Source of the DNA: Paracoccus pantotrophus
Lineage (GTDB): Bacteria; Pseudomonadota; Alphaproteobacteria; Rhodobacterales; Rhodobacteraceae
NCBI RefSeq assembly: GCF_008824185.1
Contig: NZ_CP044424.1
Coordinates: 1 to 64,000, forward strand
DNA: 64,000 nt
Direction of reading: 5' to 3'
The notes beneath the pieces are model-generated. The model had not been told where the DNA came from. It did not search any database and saw nothing but the letters and a program-made list of their open reading frames with translations. The position numbers and the translations under genes were made by a program. The stretch's first letter is position 1. The number at the start of each line of letters is the position of its first letter. Below are positions 17,371-26,712 of the stretch, piece by piece.

Positions 17371-17543
17371 GGGAGCCTTCCCGTCGAACTGACGTTTGAC
17401 TGGATACATGAATCCGGATGCTTTGAGCAGTTAGCGGACATGGCAATCAGGAGCGCAGCCCTGCGGGACCGAGGCCGTACTGACCTGCCCCGGGATTTTT
17501 CCTCCAGATGCGATTAGAGTCCGGCCCAACTTGAGGACGGACA

Positions 17544-17810
17544 ATGAAGCGAACGAGATTCACGGACGAACAGATCATCGGCATCCTGGCAGAGCATGAG
17601 GCAGGCGCGAAGTGCGCTGACCTGTGCCGCAAGCACGGCATGTCGGAAGGCACCTTCTACAACTGGAAGGCCAAGTTCGGCGGCATGACGGTGTCGGAGG
17701 CGAAGCGGCTGAAGGGGCTCGAGGATGAGAACGCCAAGCTGAAGAAGCTGCTGGCCGAGCAGATGCTGGATCTGGCGGCGATGAAGGACCTGGTTGCAAA
17801 AAAGTGGTAG
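17544..17810 (+). CDS. IS3-family transposase OrfA
   Basis: An 88-residue protein with an N-terminal helix-turn-helix (FTDEQIIGILAEHEAGAK, GMSEGTFYNWKAKFGG) and a C-terminal leucine-zipper-like helix (LEDENAKLKKLLAEQMLDL). It ends in a run A6-G at 17798-17804, a classical -1 slippery site, directly before its stop, so an OrfAB fusion can be made by frameshifting. DNA-binding part of the transposase. Confidence 0.9.
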   Translation: MKRTRFTDEQIIGILAEHEAGAKCADLCRKHGMSEGTFYNWKAKFGGMTVSEAKRLKGLEDENAKLKKLLAEQMLDLAAMKDLVAKKW

Positions 17811-18733
17811 GGCCCGCCGTGAAGCGTGAAGCCGTTGCGTATCTTCGGGCCGAGCATGGCCTCTCGGAACGGCGGGCCTGTCACATCGTCGGCGCGGATC
17901 GAATGATGATCCGCTATCGATCCCGACGCGCGCCGGATACGGCGTTACGCGGTCGGTTGCGGGACTTGGCCAACGAGCGCCGGCGGTTCGGTTACCGGCG
18001 CTTGTTCGTATTGCTGCGCCGCGAGGGCGAGCCCTCGGGGATCAATCGGATCTATCGGCTCTACCGCGAAGAAGGGCTGACGGTGCGCAAGCGGAAGGCA
18101 CGGCGCAAGGCGGTCGGAACACGGGCCCCTATCCTGGTCGAGGCGCGGCCCAATGCACGCTGGTCGCTGGATTTCGTCCATGACCAGTTCGATTGCGGGC
18201 GAAGATTCCGGGTGCTGAACATCGTCGATGACGTGACCCGGGAATGTTTGGCGGCGATCCCGGACACCTCAATCTCGGGGCGGCGCGTGGCGCGAGAACT
18301 GGCCGCCCTGATCGAACGCCGCGGAAAGCCCGGGATGATCGTCTCTGACAACGGCACCGAACTGACCAGTAACGCGATCTTAACCTTTGCCGCCGATCGC
18401 GACATTGAGTGGCATTACATCGCCCCGGGCAAGCCGATGCAGAACGGATTTGTGGAAAGTTTCAACGGGCGGATGCGGGACGAGCTGCTCAACGAGACCA
18501 TGTTCCGCAACCTGGCCCATGCCCGTATCGTGATCGCCGCCTGGGCTGCCGACTACAACACCGAACGCCCGCACTCGGCCTTGGACTACCAGGCCCCGGC
18601 TGACTACGCGCGGACCCTGACCGCCGCAATCGCCCGCCCCGCTGCGCGAGATGAAAGCTCCGCGCGTCGGGCGATTGCTCAACCTGCGCCAATTGGCGTA
18701 AACACTAACCGGGCTCCGGTCGCGGCTGGATGA
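17804..18733 (+). CDS. IS3-family transposase OrfB (DDE integrase)
   Basis: A 309-residue catalytic subunit with an HTH_21-like region (RRFGYRRLFVLLRREG) and an rve integrase core. The DDE triad is visible as D in WSLDFVHDQF, D in VSDNGTELTS, and E in PMQNGFVESFNGRMRDEL. It lies in the -1 frame relative to OrfA, overlapping it by 7 bases. The frame is intact, so the element may still be mobile. Confidence 0.93.
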   Translation: MVGPAVKREAVAYLRAEHGLSERRACHIVGADRMMIRYRSRRAPDTALRGRLRDLANERRRFGYRRLFVLLRREGEPSGINRIYRLYREEGLTVRKRKARRKAVGTRAPILVEARPNARWSLDFVHDQFDCGRRFRVLNIVDDVTRECLAAIPDTSISGRRVARELAALIERRGKPGMIVSDNGTELTSNAILTFAADRDIEWHYIAPGKPMQNGFVESFNGRMRDELLNETMFRNLAHARIVIAAWAADYNTERPHSALDYQAPADYARTLTAAIARPAARDESSARRAIAQPAPIGVNTNRAPVAAG

Positions 18734-18751
18734 AAGTTCAGGGGCAGGTCA

Positions 18752-20283
18752 GCTTCGATGGCGGTCGAACCATAGTCGAAGATCTGCGACAGGAAGGCAT
18801 AAAGCCGCAGGAAGGCGCCCATATTGGCCTTGAACACAGTCAGGGCATCCTGCGTCTGTTTGGCGGCCAGCGCAGCTTTGTCATCGCCAGCGGCACGGGC
18901 CGCGATCTCGGCATCCTTGGCCGCGCGGAAGGATTTTAGCAACCGATCCGCCACCGGCTCGATGGCGGCGGACAGGCTGGCGTGGTTCGCCCTCGGGTCC
19001 AGCTCTGCCCGCACAACGCGATCCACCTCGAAATCGTCGTAATAGCCAAGCGCGTCCAGTTTCGCGCGCAGATCCAGCACCTGATCGGGATCGGTGACAG
19101 CCTCCAGCTCGGCCGTCTCGTAATAGGTGCGGAAGGCGGTCAGGATGTCCTCGGCGCTGTTGGCGAAATCGAGGATATAGGTCGTATCCTTGGTAATCCC
19201 GCCCGAGGACCATGCCCGGTTCAACCGCGACAGCGTCTGCACCGCCTGGATGCCCGCCAGCCGCCGATCAACATACATCCCGCACAAAAGCGGCTGGTCA
19301 AAGCCGGTCTGGAATTTGTTCGCGACAATCAGTACGTGGAACTCCGGCCCCTTGAAGCTTTCGCGAATATCACCGCGCAGGCCGGGGTTCAGCACCTTTG
19401 ACGTTTCGGTAAACGGCTCGGGGCCGCTGTCGGGGTCGATCACCTCGCCGGAAAAGGCAACCAGCGTGCCAAGGCCATAGCCCTGGGATGCGATGTATTT
19501 CTGCATGGCGATCTGCCAGCGCACAGCCTCCTTGCGGCTTTCCACCACCACCATCGCCTTGGCCTGCCCGCCCAAAAGCGGCATCACCATCGAGCGGTAA
19601 TGCTCGACCACGATCGCCACCTTCTGTGCGATATTCCAGGGATGCAGCTTGACCCACTGCATCAGTGCCTTCTGCGCCGTGCTGCGCTCGACCTCGCGGT
19701 CGTCCATTTCCGCGCCGCCATTGGCCAGCTTGAAGGCCAGCGCATAGGGCGTGTAATTCTTCAGAACGTCGAGGATAAAGCCCTCCTCGATGGCCTGCCG
19801 CATCGAATAGACGTGGAACGGCGCGGGCAGATTTCCAGGCCCGGCAGGGGCAGCCGGGTCGGGGCGGCGGCCGAACAGTTCCATCGTCTTGGCCTTGGGC
19901 GTCGCGGTGAAGGCGATGAAGCTGATCCCCGACGATCCCGCCTTGGCGGCCATATTCGCGGCCAGCACGTCTTCGGCGCTGATCTCGCCGCCATCCTGTA
20001 ATTCGGCCAGTTCCTCGGCGGACAGGACCTGCTTCAGCTTGGACGCCGCCTCGCCGGTCTGGCTGGAATGGGCCTCGTCGGCGATCACCGCGAACCGCTT
20101 GCCGCTGGTCGCGGCCAGCTCCTGCACCGCCTTCAGCGCAAAGGGAAAGGTCTGGATGGTGCAGACGACGATCTTCTTGCCGCCCGCCAGCGCCTCGGCC
20201 AGCTGGCCGCTTTTCGCCCCCGATTCATTGGTGATCGTCGCCACCACGCCGGTCGTGCGCTCAAAGGCAAAGATCGCCTCGGC
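18752..20283 (-). pseudogene. hsdR: Type I restriction enzyme HsdR, internal fragment
   Basis: Leftward coding sequence for the middle of an HsdR motor subunit: VVCTIQTFPFALKAV, IADEAHSSQTGEA, FIAFTATPKAKTMELFG, VANKFQTGFDQPLLCGMYVD, TLSRLNRAW. The N-terminal nuclease and Walker A half is absent: the homologous sequence starts only at about AIFAFERTTGVV, where it meets an unrelated antisense gene. The C-terminus is cut at the IS3 border after FDYGSTAIEA. No hsdM or hsdS is nearby. It cannot be functional. Confidence 0.9.
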
Positions 20284-20785
20284 GCGTGTTTCGCTGGAGG
20301 CTGCTGCGGACGAGGCACGGGGCCGCGGCGTCATGCCGGTGATCCTATCGGATGCGATGGAAGGCGAGGCGCGCGACGTGGCGCTCGTCCATGCCGCGAT
20401 CGCCCGCGAGGTGCTGGCGCGCGGCCGCCCGTTTTCGCGACCGGCCGTGCTGCTTTCCGGCGGCGAGACGACGGTGACATTGCGGGGAAGGGGCGGGCGG
20501 GGCGGCCGAAACGGTGAATTCGCGCTCGCCATGGCGCTTGCCATCGACGGCCACGCCATCGAGGTTCTGGCGGCCGATACGGACGGCATCGACGGCTCCG
20601 AGGACAATGCCGGCGCTTTCGCCGACGGAACGACAGTGCGACGTCTGCGCGCCGCTGGAATCGATCCGCGCGAAATGTTGGATCGCAACGACAGCTATAC
20701 CGCATTCTCCACCATCGGCGACTTCCATGTGACCGGACCAACCGGCACGAACGTCAATGATTTCCGCGCAATCCTTATTCGCTGA
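20284..20785 (+). pseudogene. Glycerate 2-kinase (MOFRL domain) 3' fragment
   Basis: Rightward sequence matching the C-terminal MOFRL part of glycerate 2-kinase/TtuD: DEARGRGVMPVILSDAMEGE, LLSGGETTVT, GRNGEFALAMAL, ADTDGIDGSEDNAGAF, FHVTGPTGTNVNDFRAILI. The first two-thirds of the gene is missing because it is joined head-to-head to the hsdR fragment near 20284 (junction approximate). The stop is at 20783-20785. Non-functional remnant. Confidence 0.85.
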
Positions 20786-20929
20786 CCTCGGGTAGGTCTA
20801 TCTTTCGCGTAGAACGGCGTGGTCGAGCTGCTGCTGAGCAACTTCACGGGTTCTAGCGCGCGCGGCAAATAGCGGCGAGCGTCGGTGTCGCGTTGCCCCT
20901 AAATCGGCTCTGCCTCAATCTGTGTGGCG

Positions 20930-20978
20930 CACTATCCTGAGAACGGGAAGATTCAGGAGGGATAGTGATGATTTCAAG
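20930..20978 (+). promoter_or_regulatory. Leader and start of a gene interrupted by IS66
   Basis: CACTATCC (20930-20937) and GGATAGTG (20960-20967) are inverted repeats flanking a GGAGG ribosome-binding site. An ATG at 20968 gives only three codons before IS66 sequence begins at 20979. This looks like an operator and start region cut off by the insertion. Confidence 0.35.
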
Positions 20979-21023
20979 GTAAGCGTCCGGCCTGACCGCC
21001 CTGCCGCGTGGTGAAAGAGGCGG

Positions 21024-21053
21024 ATAGTGTCCACCATTGATAGTGGACACTAT
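21024..21053. repeat. Inverted repeat inside IS66 leader, copy 1
   Basis: ATAGTGTCCAC and GTGGACACTAT form 11-bp arms around 8 bases, just before tnpA. The same structure occurs in copy 2 at about 51010-51039. Probably a regulatory hairpin or transposase binding site. Confidence 0.6.
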
Positions 21054-21062
21054 GGTGATGGC

Positions 21063-21422
21063 GTGGCGCGTCGGACGAAGCGACTTTGGACGGATGAGGA
21101 GAAGCGTTCGATCTGTTTCCAGACGGCGGCGCCGGGCGTTTCCGTGGCTCAGGTGGCGCGGCGCTACGCGGTGAACGCGAACCTGATCTTCAAGTGGCTG
21201 CGCGATCCCCGTTATGCGCCGGACCCCACCTCGGTTGCGCGCCCAGCAGAGGAGGCGCGGTTTCTGCCCGTAGAGATCGTCGCGGAGACCAGGTCTACTC
21301 CGGCGGCACCTGCCGCCGAGAACCACATCGAGATCGAGCTGGCGGGCGGTCACCGGATGCGGATCAGCGGCAGCTATGATCCTGAGGCGCTGGCGCGGCT
21401 GATCCGGGGACTTTCGGCGTGA
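21063..21422 (+). CDS. tnpA: IS66 TnpA (Orf1)
   Basis: IS66 accessory protein with a helix-turn-helix: RRTKRLWTDEEKRSICFQ, then GVSVAQVARRYAVNANLIFK. The GTG at 21063 is preferred because the longer frame from GTG 21027 would place its start inside an inverted repeat. It overlaps tnpB by 4 bases (GTGA). Confidence 0.85.
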   Translation: MARRTKRLWTDEEKRSICFQTAAPGVSVAQVARRYAVNANLIFKWLRDPRYAPDPTSVARPAEEARFLPVEIVAETRSTPAAPAAENHIEIELAGGHRMRISGSYDPEALARLIRGLSA

Positions 21423-21766
21423 TCCCGGTTCCGGCCAACACGCGGGTCTGGCTGGCTGCCGGGGTCACCGACATGCGCAAGGGCTTTGCTTCCTTGGCGG
21501 CGCAGGCCGAGGCGGTGCTGAAGCAGGATCCTTTCGGCGGGCATCTCTTCGTCTTCCGCGGCCGTCGCGGTGATCTGGTGAAGGTCATCTGGTGGGATGG
21601 CCAGGGGGCCTGCATGTTCATGAAGCGGCTGGAGCGGGGCCGGTTCGTCTGGCCCTCGGCCAAGGAGGGGAAGGTGGCGCTGACACCGGCGCAGTTGTCG
21701 ATGCTCCTGGAAGGGATCGACTGGCGTGCCCCGGAGCGAACGTGGCGGCCCTTGGCAGCGGGATAA
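21419..21766 (+). CDS. tnpB: IS66 TnpB (Orf2)
   Basis: The 115-residue IS66 Orf2 family protein: MIPVPANTRVWLAAGVTDMR, KGFASLAAQAEAVL, DPFGGHLFVFRGRRGD, LERGRFVWP. GTG start overlapping tnpA. It is needed for transposition with TnpA and TnpC; the biochemical role is poorly known. Intact here. Confidence 0.92.
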   Translation: MIPVPANTRVWLAAGVTDMRKGFASLAAQAEAVLKQDPFGGHLFVFRGRRGDLVKVIWWDGQGACMFMKRLERGRFVWPSAKEGKVALTPAQLSMLLEGIDWRAPERTWRPLAAG

Positions 21767-21825
21767 TCAGGGGGGGCCACAAGAGAATGATTCCCATAAG
21801 GAATCCCGTGGGATAAACTCCTTGC

Positions 21826-22602
21826 ATGCTCGATCAGACCCTGACCCTGCCGGAAGATCCCGAGGAGTTGCGCAGCTTCACCGCGCGGCTTCTGGCCGAG
21901 GTGAAGGCGCAGGCGATCCTGATCGAGAGGCTGCGGCACCAACTGGCCGGGCACCGGGCACACCGGTTCGGCGCGTCCTCGGAGACGGCAGAACAGCTTC
22001 AGTTGGCTCTTGAGGCCAGCGAGATCGCGGCCGCCGCGATGACGGCGCGGATGCGTCTGCCGGACATCGAGGAGAAGGGCAAACCCAAGCGCCGTCCGAT
22101 CCCGGATCATATCCCCCGGATGGAGGTGGAACTGATGCCCGGCGCCGATGCCTGTGCCGATTGCGGCGGTCGCCTGCGCCGGATCGGCGAGGACGTCACG
22201 GAAGAGCTGGAGTATGTTCCTGGGCGCTTCATCGTGAACCGGATTGTCCGCCCCCGGCTGACCTGCGCTTGCTGCGAACGCTTCGTCCAGGCCCCGCTGC
22301 CGTCGCGCCCGATCGAGCGCGGTCGCCCCGGGCCGGGTCTGCTGGCCCATGTGCTGGTCAGCAAGTATGCCGACCATCTCCCCCTCTATCGCCAGAGCCA
22401 GATCTTCGGCCGCGAAGGGCTCGATCTCGACCGATCGACCCTGGCCGACTGGGTCGGCAAGACCACCACCCTTCTGGAGCCACTGGCCGAGGCCATCGGG
22501 CGCCATGTCCTGTCGGCCGAGGCGATCTTCGCCGACGATACGCCGGTGCGGATGCTGGCGCCCGGCACCGGCAAGACCCAGACGGCCCGGCTCTGGACCT
22601 AG
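21826..22602 (+). pseudogene. tnpC: IS66 TnpC transposase, truncated
   Basis: The first 258 residues of the IS66 DDE transposase: N-terminal coiled helix, a zinc-binding domain (ADACADCGGRLRRIGEDV, RPRLTCACCERF), and the start of the catalytic domain with the first Asp region (AEAIFADDTPVRMLAPGTG). It ends at TARLWT, where copy 2 continues with YARDERPWDG, so more than half of the catalytic domain is missing. Confidence 0.9.
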
Positions 22603-23000
22603 CCCTCCCGCGCGATCCAGAGTTCCGCCGCGGTGATCGACTCCGCAAGATGCAGCAGCTCGGTATTGCCGCCGAAGTCCAGAAGCACGCGCACCTGCCC
22701 GGGCTTGGGTGCCTCAGCCACCTCGAAGATCAGACGGCTGTCCGCCGAATGGCTGCGCATGATGGTGACGAGGATCACCCCGTCCGAAGAGAAGTTCCCT
22801 TCATGCAGCGTGAAGGAGGCCGGAGCGGTCCAGGTCGGATAGACCCGGGGCGGCTCCTTTTTCACGAGGCGGCCGACGCCGTTCGAGCGCTCCCATGCGG
22901 CGAGCTTCTTGGTGAAACGCGCCGGCGGCCTGGGACTGCCGTCGGTGTAGCGGATCAGTGCCCCGAGAGGGGCTGAGTCGATGATGTTTGTTGCAGACAT
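22599..23000 (-). CDS. Unknown plasmid protein, possibly 3' truncated
   Basis: A 133-residue protein beginning MSATNIIDSAPLGALIRYTD. No recognisable domain; it contains FTKKLAAWERSNGVGRLVKK and a predicted beta-rich C-terminal half. Its stop codon falls exactly at the junction with the broken IS66 tnpC, so the natural C-terminus may be lost. It lies downstream of the large parB-like gene and may belong to its transcript. Function unknown. Confidence 0.6.
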   Translation of the reverse strand: MSATNIIDSAPLGALIRYTDGSPRPPARFTKKLAAWERSNGVGRLVKKEPPRVYPTWTAPASFTLHEGNFSSDGVILVTIMRSHSADSRLIFEVAEAPKPGQVRVLLDFGGNTELLHLAESITAAELWIAREG

Positions 23001-23099
23001 GATTCCTCATCCCGAATGCGAGTATCCGCATTCATCATATTGATATTGTTGTATTTTATTGGAATGGGAGCGGGTTTCCCCGCCCCTGGATGGTTCAGA

Positions 23100-25271
23100 T
23101 CACTCCGCGGCCATCATCGACGCAGCGCCGTCAGGCAGATCAGCGGTCAGGAAAGCTGGGAGATCGATATCGTCGGGCTCGCCCGCATCTTTCCCCTGCC
23201 CTTCTCCGACCGCCTCGCCGTCGAGCGTCACCAGATCGGCCCGGCGCAGGACCTCGGGCAACCACCCGCTGCCCTTGAGAAGCCGCTCGGCCTCGGTGGC
23301 CATCTCGTCCTTCTTGAGGTGATCGAGAAGCTGCGCAGTCCCCTCCCCCTTCGCCTCACGAACGGCTTCGAGGATCCGGGCCTTGGGCACACGGTTAAGA
23401 TAGGCATCAACCGTGGGCTCCCAGCCCGCCTCGACCATGTCGAGATCGACAGCGCGAGCCACGAGGTCGGCATGCGCCATGCGACGAGTCAGACCGCTGG
23501 CGGAGATGCCCGCACCATAAGGGTTCACCTTCTCATGGAGCGCGTTGATCCCGAAGCTGAGGCAATGCGCCAGGAGCGCCAGACGGCTACGCTGATCGAG
23601 CGCCGTCAGATAGTCCCAGAGCGCAACATCATCGCCGAGAGGCAGATCGGCCTCCCACGCCGCGTGACGCTCATCGACCAGCTTTGCTACAACGCTGTCC
23701 TTCAGATCGGGCGCTTGAGCCGACATGTAGACGTGGCGGACCGAGGCTTCGAGGCAGCTGCCGGAGGCTGAGGAGGTGCGGAAGGTGTCCGTGACCAGCT
23801 TCAGGAGCAGGAGCGTCAGCGCAACGTCCGGCGACCGCCCGATAGCCTCGCGCAGCGCAAGGGTCCGATGGGCCGTCAGTTCCATGACCAGCCGTTCGGG
23901 CAGCGGCTTCAGCGCTCCGTCGTCTTCCTCCTCGGACGCATCCGCACCAATCGGCTGACCGCCCGAGGTGATGACGGTGCCGCCAGCGGAGGTCGCCGAC
24001 GGTTTCCAGCTGGAACCGCCGACATCACCCCCCTGCCCCATGGCATCCACACCATCGCCATCCTGGACCGCGGTCTCCTCGTGCGGCTCGTCCTCTGGCC
24101 GAACGTACCCGCGATAGATCGCGAGACTGCCATCCCGATCCAGCGTCACGAAGACGCCCGCGCGCGCAATCTCGGTCGGGTCGTAGATCAGAGGCCGCTG
24201 TTCAAGCGCTTCCATCGCCATTTCGAGTTGACCCAGCAGGGCATCGATCTCCTCGGGGTACTCGTCCTGGCCGGAGTATTCTTCCTCCAGCGCCCGATAC
24301 TCCGCGAGGAGCGTCGCATGGGCCGCGCTTTCCTCGTCGGTCATCGGCGCGGGATCACCGGCCAGACGCCGCAGACCGTGGCTGTAGCCATAGGGCAGGT
24401 CGGTCGCCACCTCGATCCACTTCCAGCCATCCGAGGCCAGCGCCTCGGCTTCGGCCTGGAGCTTCTCGGAGACCAGCCGATCGAGCAGGGCAGGGTCCTC
24501 GAGCCAGCCTCCGTCATCGCCCTGGAAGAGATCGCGCAGGACGACACCGCAGGCCGCCTCATAGGCATCGACACCCACAAAGACAGAGCGGCGATCAGAC
24601 GCCCGGACCGAGGTCTCCGTGAGCATGCGCCGTATGGCGTAGGGCTCCTTGTTCCAGGAGTTCTTCACCGCATCCCAGACCTGCGCCTGACGCGCATGAT
24701 CCGGGTTCACGGTGAAGGCCATCAGCTGTTCGAGCGTCATGCCGTCCTTGGCATAAACCTCGAGCAGGGCAGGGGCCACGGAGGCGAGTTTCAGGCGCTG
24801 CTTCACGATCTGCGGCGTCACGAAGAAGGCCGCCGCGATCGCTTCCTCGCCCTGACCCTTTTCGCGCAGGGCCTGGAACGCACGGAACTGGTCCAGCGGA
24901 TGCAAAGCCACACGCTGCATGTTCTCGGCCAGCGAGTCGTCCTCGGCCAAAATGTCGGAGGCGGCATCCCGCACGATGCAGGGGATCGGCGCGGTCTTGG
25001 CCAAACGCTTCTGCTTCACCAGGAGCGATAGCGCCTGGAAGCGGCGGCCGCCGGCCGGGATCTCGAACGTGCCGGTTTCGACCCCGTCGGCATCAAGCAC
25101 GGGCCGGACGTTCAAGCCCTGCAGCAGGCCGCGCCGCGCGATGTCCTCGGCCAGTTCCTCGACCGAGACGCCGGCCTTGATGCGCCGCACGTTGGACTGG
25201 CTCAGCACGAGCTTGTCGAAGGGGATGTCCCGCGACGGGGACAGGGTGACTTTCTGGGCTGCTTTCGCCAT
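23100..25271 (-). CDS. Large ParB/RepB/Spo0J-family protein
   Basis: A 723-residue protein with an N-terminal ParB domain: KLVLSQSNVRRIKAGVSVEE, then FEIPAGGRRFQALSLL (box II) and LAENMQRVALHPLDQFRAF. A HTH region follows (AIAAAFFVTPQIVKQRLKL). A very long C-terminal part of about 500 residues has no clear motif beyond acidic stretches (EDDGALKPLPERL). It is more than twice the length of normal ParB. Plasmid-borne long ParB-like proteins of this kind are common in Rhodobacterales. ATG 25271 is chosen over an upstream start because a GGAG site precedes it. The two palindromes between this gene and repC are possible binding sites. Confidence 0.88.
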   Translation of the reverse strand: MAKAAQKVTLSPSRDIPFDKLVLSQSNVRRIKAGVSVEELAEDIARRGLLQGLNVRPVLDADGVETGTFEIPAGGRRFQALSLLVKQKRLAKTAPIPCIVRDAASDILAEDDSLAENMQRVALHPLDQFRAFQALREKGQGEEAIAAAFFVTPQIVKQRLKLASVAPALLEVYAKDGMTLEQLMAFTVNPDHARQAQVWDAVKNSWNKEPYAIRRMLTETSVRASDRRSVFVGVDAYEAACGVVLRDLFQGDDGGWLEDPALLDRLVSEKLQAEAEALASDGWKWIEVATDLPYGYSHGLRRLAGDPAPMTDEESAAHATLLAEYRALEEEYSGQDEYPEEIDALLGQLEMAMEALEQRPLIYDPTEIARAGVFVTLDRDGSLAIYRGYVRPEDEPHEETAVQDGDGVDAMGQGGDVGGSSWKPSATSAGGTVITSGGQPIGADASEEEDDGALKPLPERLVMELTAHRTLALREAIGRSPDVALTLLLLKLVTDTFRTSSASGSCLEASVRHVYMSAQAPDLKDSVVAKLVDERHAAWEADLPLGDDVALWDYLTALDQRSRLALLAHCLSFGINALHEKVNPYGAGISASGLTRRMAHADLVARAVDLDMVEAGWEPTVDAYLNRVPKARILEAVREAKGEGTAQLLDHLKKDEMATEAERLLKGSGWLPEVLRRADLVTLDGEAVGEGQGKDAGEPDDIDLPAFLTADLPDGAASMMAAE

Positions 25272-25387
25272 CAGATATTCTCCACGACGGGCGTCGGAAG
25301 CCACTCTCCCGATCTCACTTCCCGTCACCCCTCAAACCCCCCAACCTTTCCCTCTATCTGCTGGTTGCTCATCAGACGGCGGAGAGA

Positions 25388-25403
25388 GTTCACAGCTGTG
25401 AAC
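25388..25403. repeat. parS-like palindrome 1
   Basis: GTTCACAGCTGTGAAC is a perfect 16-bp palindrome of the GTT-N10-AAC form described for centromere sites of repABC plasmids. The identical sequence recurs 46 bases downstream. Probable binding site of RepB (or of the large ParB protein). Confidence 0.75.
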
Positions 25404-25433
25404 TTCATCGATTGGGGCGCCGACGGGGAGAAT

Positions 25434-25449
25434 GTTCACAGCTGTGAAC
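25434..25449. repeat. parS-like palindrome 2
   Basis: Second exact copy of GTTCACAGCTGTGAAC, one base beyond the repC stop codon. Two identical 16-bp palindromes 46 bp apart give a small centromere array. Confidence 0.75.
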
Positions 25450-25450
25450 A

Positions 25451-26674
25451 TCACGCCGCGCTTCGCCGGGACATCAGTGCCATGACCATCGGCCCGCAGG
25501 AGAACTCGCCCGCCGCCGCCTTCGATGTCAGCGCACGGAGATAGCCACCGGGCGATCGGATGTCGGCGAAGCGTTCCAGCATGGCGACAACAACGATCGA
25601 TGCCTGCTCGGGGCCCATGAACCGTTGCGCTTCTTCCCAAGCGGAAGCACTGATCCCCATGGCCGGCCGCACATGGCAAGCCGCGTCGAAAAGCTGATGC
25701 CAGTGGCGGATATCGCCCTGGTAGAAAGTTTTGAGCGACGGGCAGCCCGCGATCACCAGATGGAGCGGGATCTTTGGCACGCGTCTTGTGTCTGCTTCTT
25801 CCACGTCAGCACCAGGTGCATCCGTTTCAACATCTGGCGCGCCGGCCGCCGCCCCGCCTTTTTCTAAGGCAGGTTCAAGATCTATAGATTCTTTATTTGA
25901 ATTATGATGGTGGCGCTCAATATTGGCACCATTGGTGTTCATTTTTTCTGTTTCAGGACCATCAATGACGTTGCGTGCGTGGTCGAGAAGGGCTTCAAGG
26001 TCGGCGCGAAATGCTGAGAGCTCCTCGAGCGTGAGCTTGCGGCGAAGGGCGCGCGCTGTGAGAACAGCCTTGTCGCGAAACTGATCCCAGAGGCCGAGGC
26101 CTGGCTGGACCTCTTCTCCGAACTCCGCCAGGGCAGCAAGATCGCGCCGCATGAGGCTCACGACCTCCCGCAGTCTCCGGATACGGTCCTCGGCCTCACG
26201 CACAGCCTCTGCGGCCCGTGCAACCTTTTCGGATTGGCAGTAGAGTGGCGAGAGGTCGAAGCCAAAAGCCACACGCTCTTCGCCGTGCTTGCGAACATAC
26301 CTCTTTCCGTTGGGACTATCGCGGCGCATGAGCAAGCCAGCATCCACCAGACGGGCAATGTGCCTGCGCATCGTGGAGCAGGGCATGCCGTTCAGCCGCT
26401 CGCAGATTGCCTTGTTCGACGGGAAGACGACCATCTCGGTATTCCCGCCAAGTGCATCATCCGGAAAGAAGCTGAGAAGCCCCTGCAGAACGGTCAGATC
26501 GCGTTCGGAAACCCCAAAGGCCGCCTGCGCCTTGGACAGCTCGCGAAGGAGCTCCCACTTGTTGACGGGCTTGCCCGGAACAGACGCCTCAGGACGCTCG
26601 ACCACGCGCAGATGGGCGTGCGAGATCGGCCGCATAAACGGCGAAATCGGTGTGTACTCCATGATGTCATTCAC
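25451..26674 (-). CDS. repC: Plasmid replication initiator RepC
   Basis: A 407-residue RepC initiator, within the usual 390-430 range. The N-terminal winged-helix region contains KAQAAFGVSERDLTVLQGLL and AICERLNGMPCSTMRRHIAR. The C-terminal domain has HLVIAGCPSLKTFY and FADIRSPGGYLRALTSKAA. The start is GTG 26674, or ATG 26662 four codons later. An AT-rich stretch within the gene (about 25860-25960) is the likely origin. It is third in the repABC order, separated from repB by a predicted counter-transcribed RNA that should limit its synthesis. Confidence 0.93.
   Translation of the reverse strand: MNDIMEYTPISPFMRPISHAHLRVVERPEASVPGKPVNKWELLRELSKAQAAFGVSERDLTVLQGLLSFFPDDALGGNTEMVVFPSNKAICERLNGMPCSTMRRHIARLVDAGLLMRRDSPNGKRYVRKHGEERVAFGFDLSPLYCQSEKVARAAEAVREAEDRIRRLREVVSLMRRDLAALAEFGEEVQPGLGLWDQFRDKAVLTARALRRKLTLEELSAFRADLEALLDHARNVIDGPETEKMNTNGANIERHHHNSNKESIDLEPALEKGGAAAGAPDVETDAPGADVEEADTRRVPKIPLHLVIAGCPSLKTFYQGDIRHWHQLFDAACHVRPAMGISASAWEEAQRFMGPEQASIVVVAMLERFADIRSPGGYLRALTSKAAAGEFSCGPMVMALMSRRSAA
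25860..25960. other. AT-rich stretch inside repC, candidate oriV
   Basis: A markedly AT-rich block (for example TTCTTTATTTGAATTATG and CATTTTTTCTGTTTCAGG) within an otherwise GC-rich coding sequence, in the linker between the two RepC domains. In repABC plasmids the origin lies within repC in such an AT-rich stretch. Confidence 0.6.
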
Positions 26675-26712
26675 GAAGGCATAGAAAAGCTGTTCCGCGA
26701 ATCACATATGAC

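Larger units (their letters stand above)
17481..18751 (+). mobile_element. IS3-family (IS407-like) insertion sequence, complete
   Basis: Terminal inverted repeats begin TGACCTGCCCC at 17481 and end with GGGGCAGGTCA at 18751, enclosing orfA and orfB. The flanking tetranucleotides differ (GTAC left, GCTT right), so there is no target duplication. Together with the truncated hsdR at the right border this suggests a deletion or recombination next to the element after insertion. Confidence 0.88.
20979..22602 (+). mobile_element. IS66-family element, copy 1 (3' truncated)
   Basis: The left end begins GTAAGCGTCCGG at 20979, a typical IS66-type terminus, followed by tnpA, tnpB and the first half of tnpC. 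The right part is lost: tnpC ends abruptly at 22602 where plasmid backbone begins. A near-identical but differently deleted copy lies inverted at 50188-51084. Confidence 0.85.

Noticed and set aside
25388..25449. CRISPR-like short repeats
   Set aside because: Only two palindromic copies 46 bp apart, matching parS form; no repeat-spacer array exists anywhere in the window.
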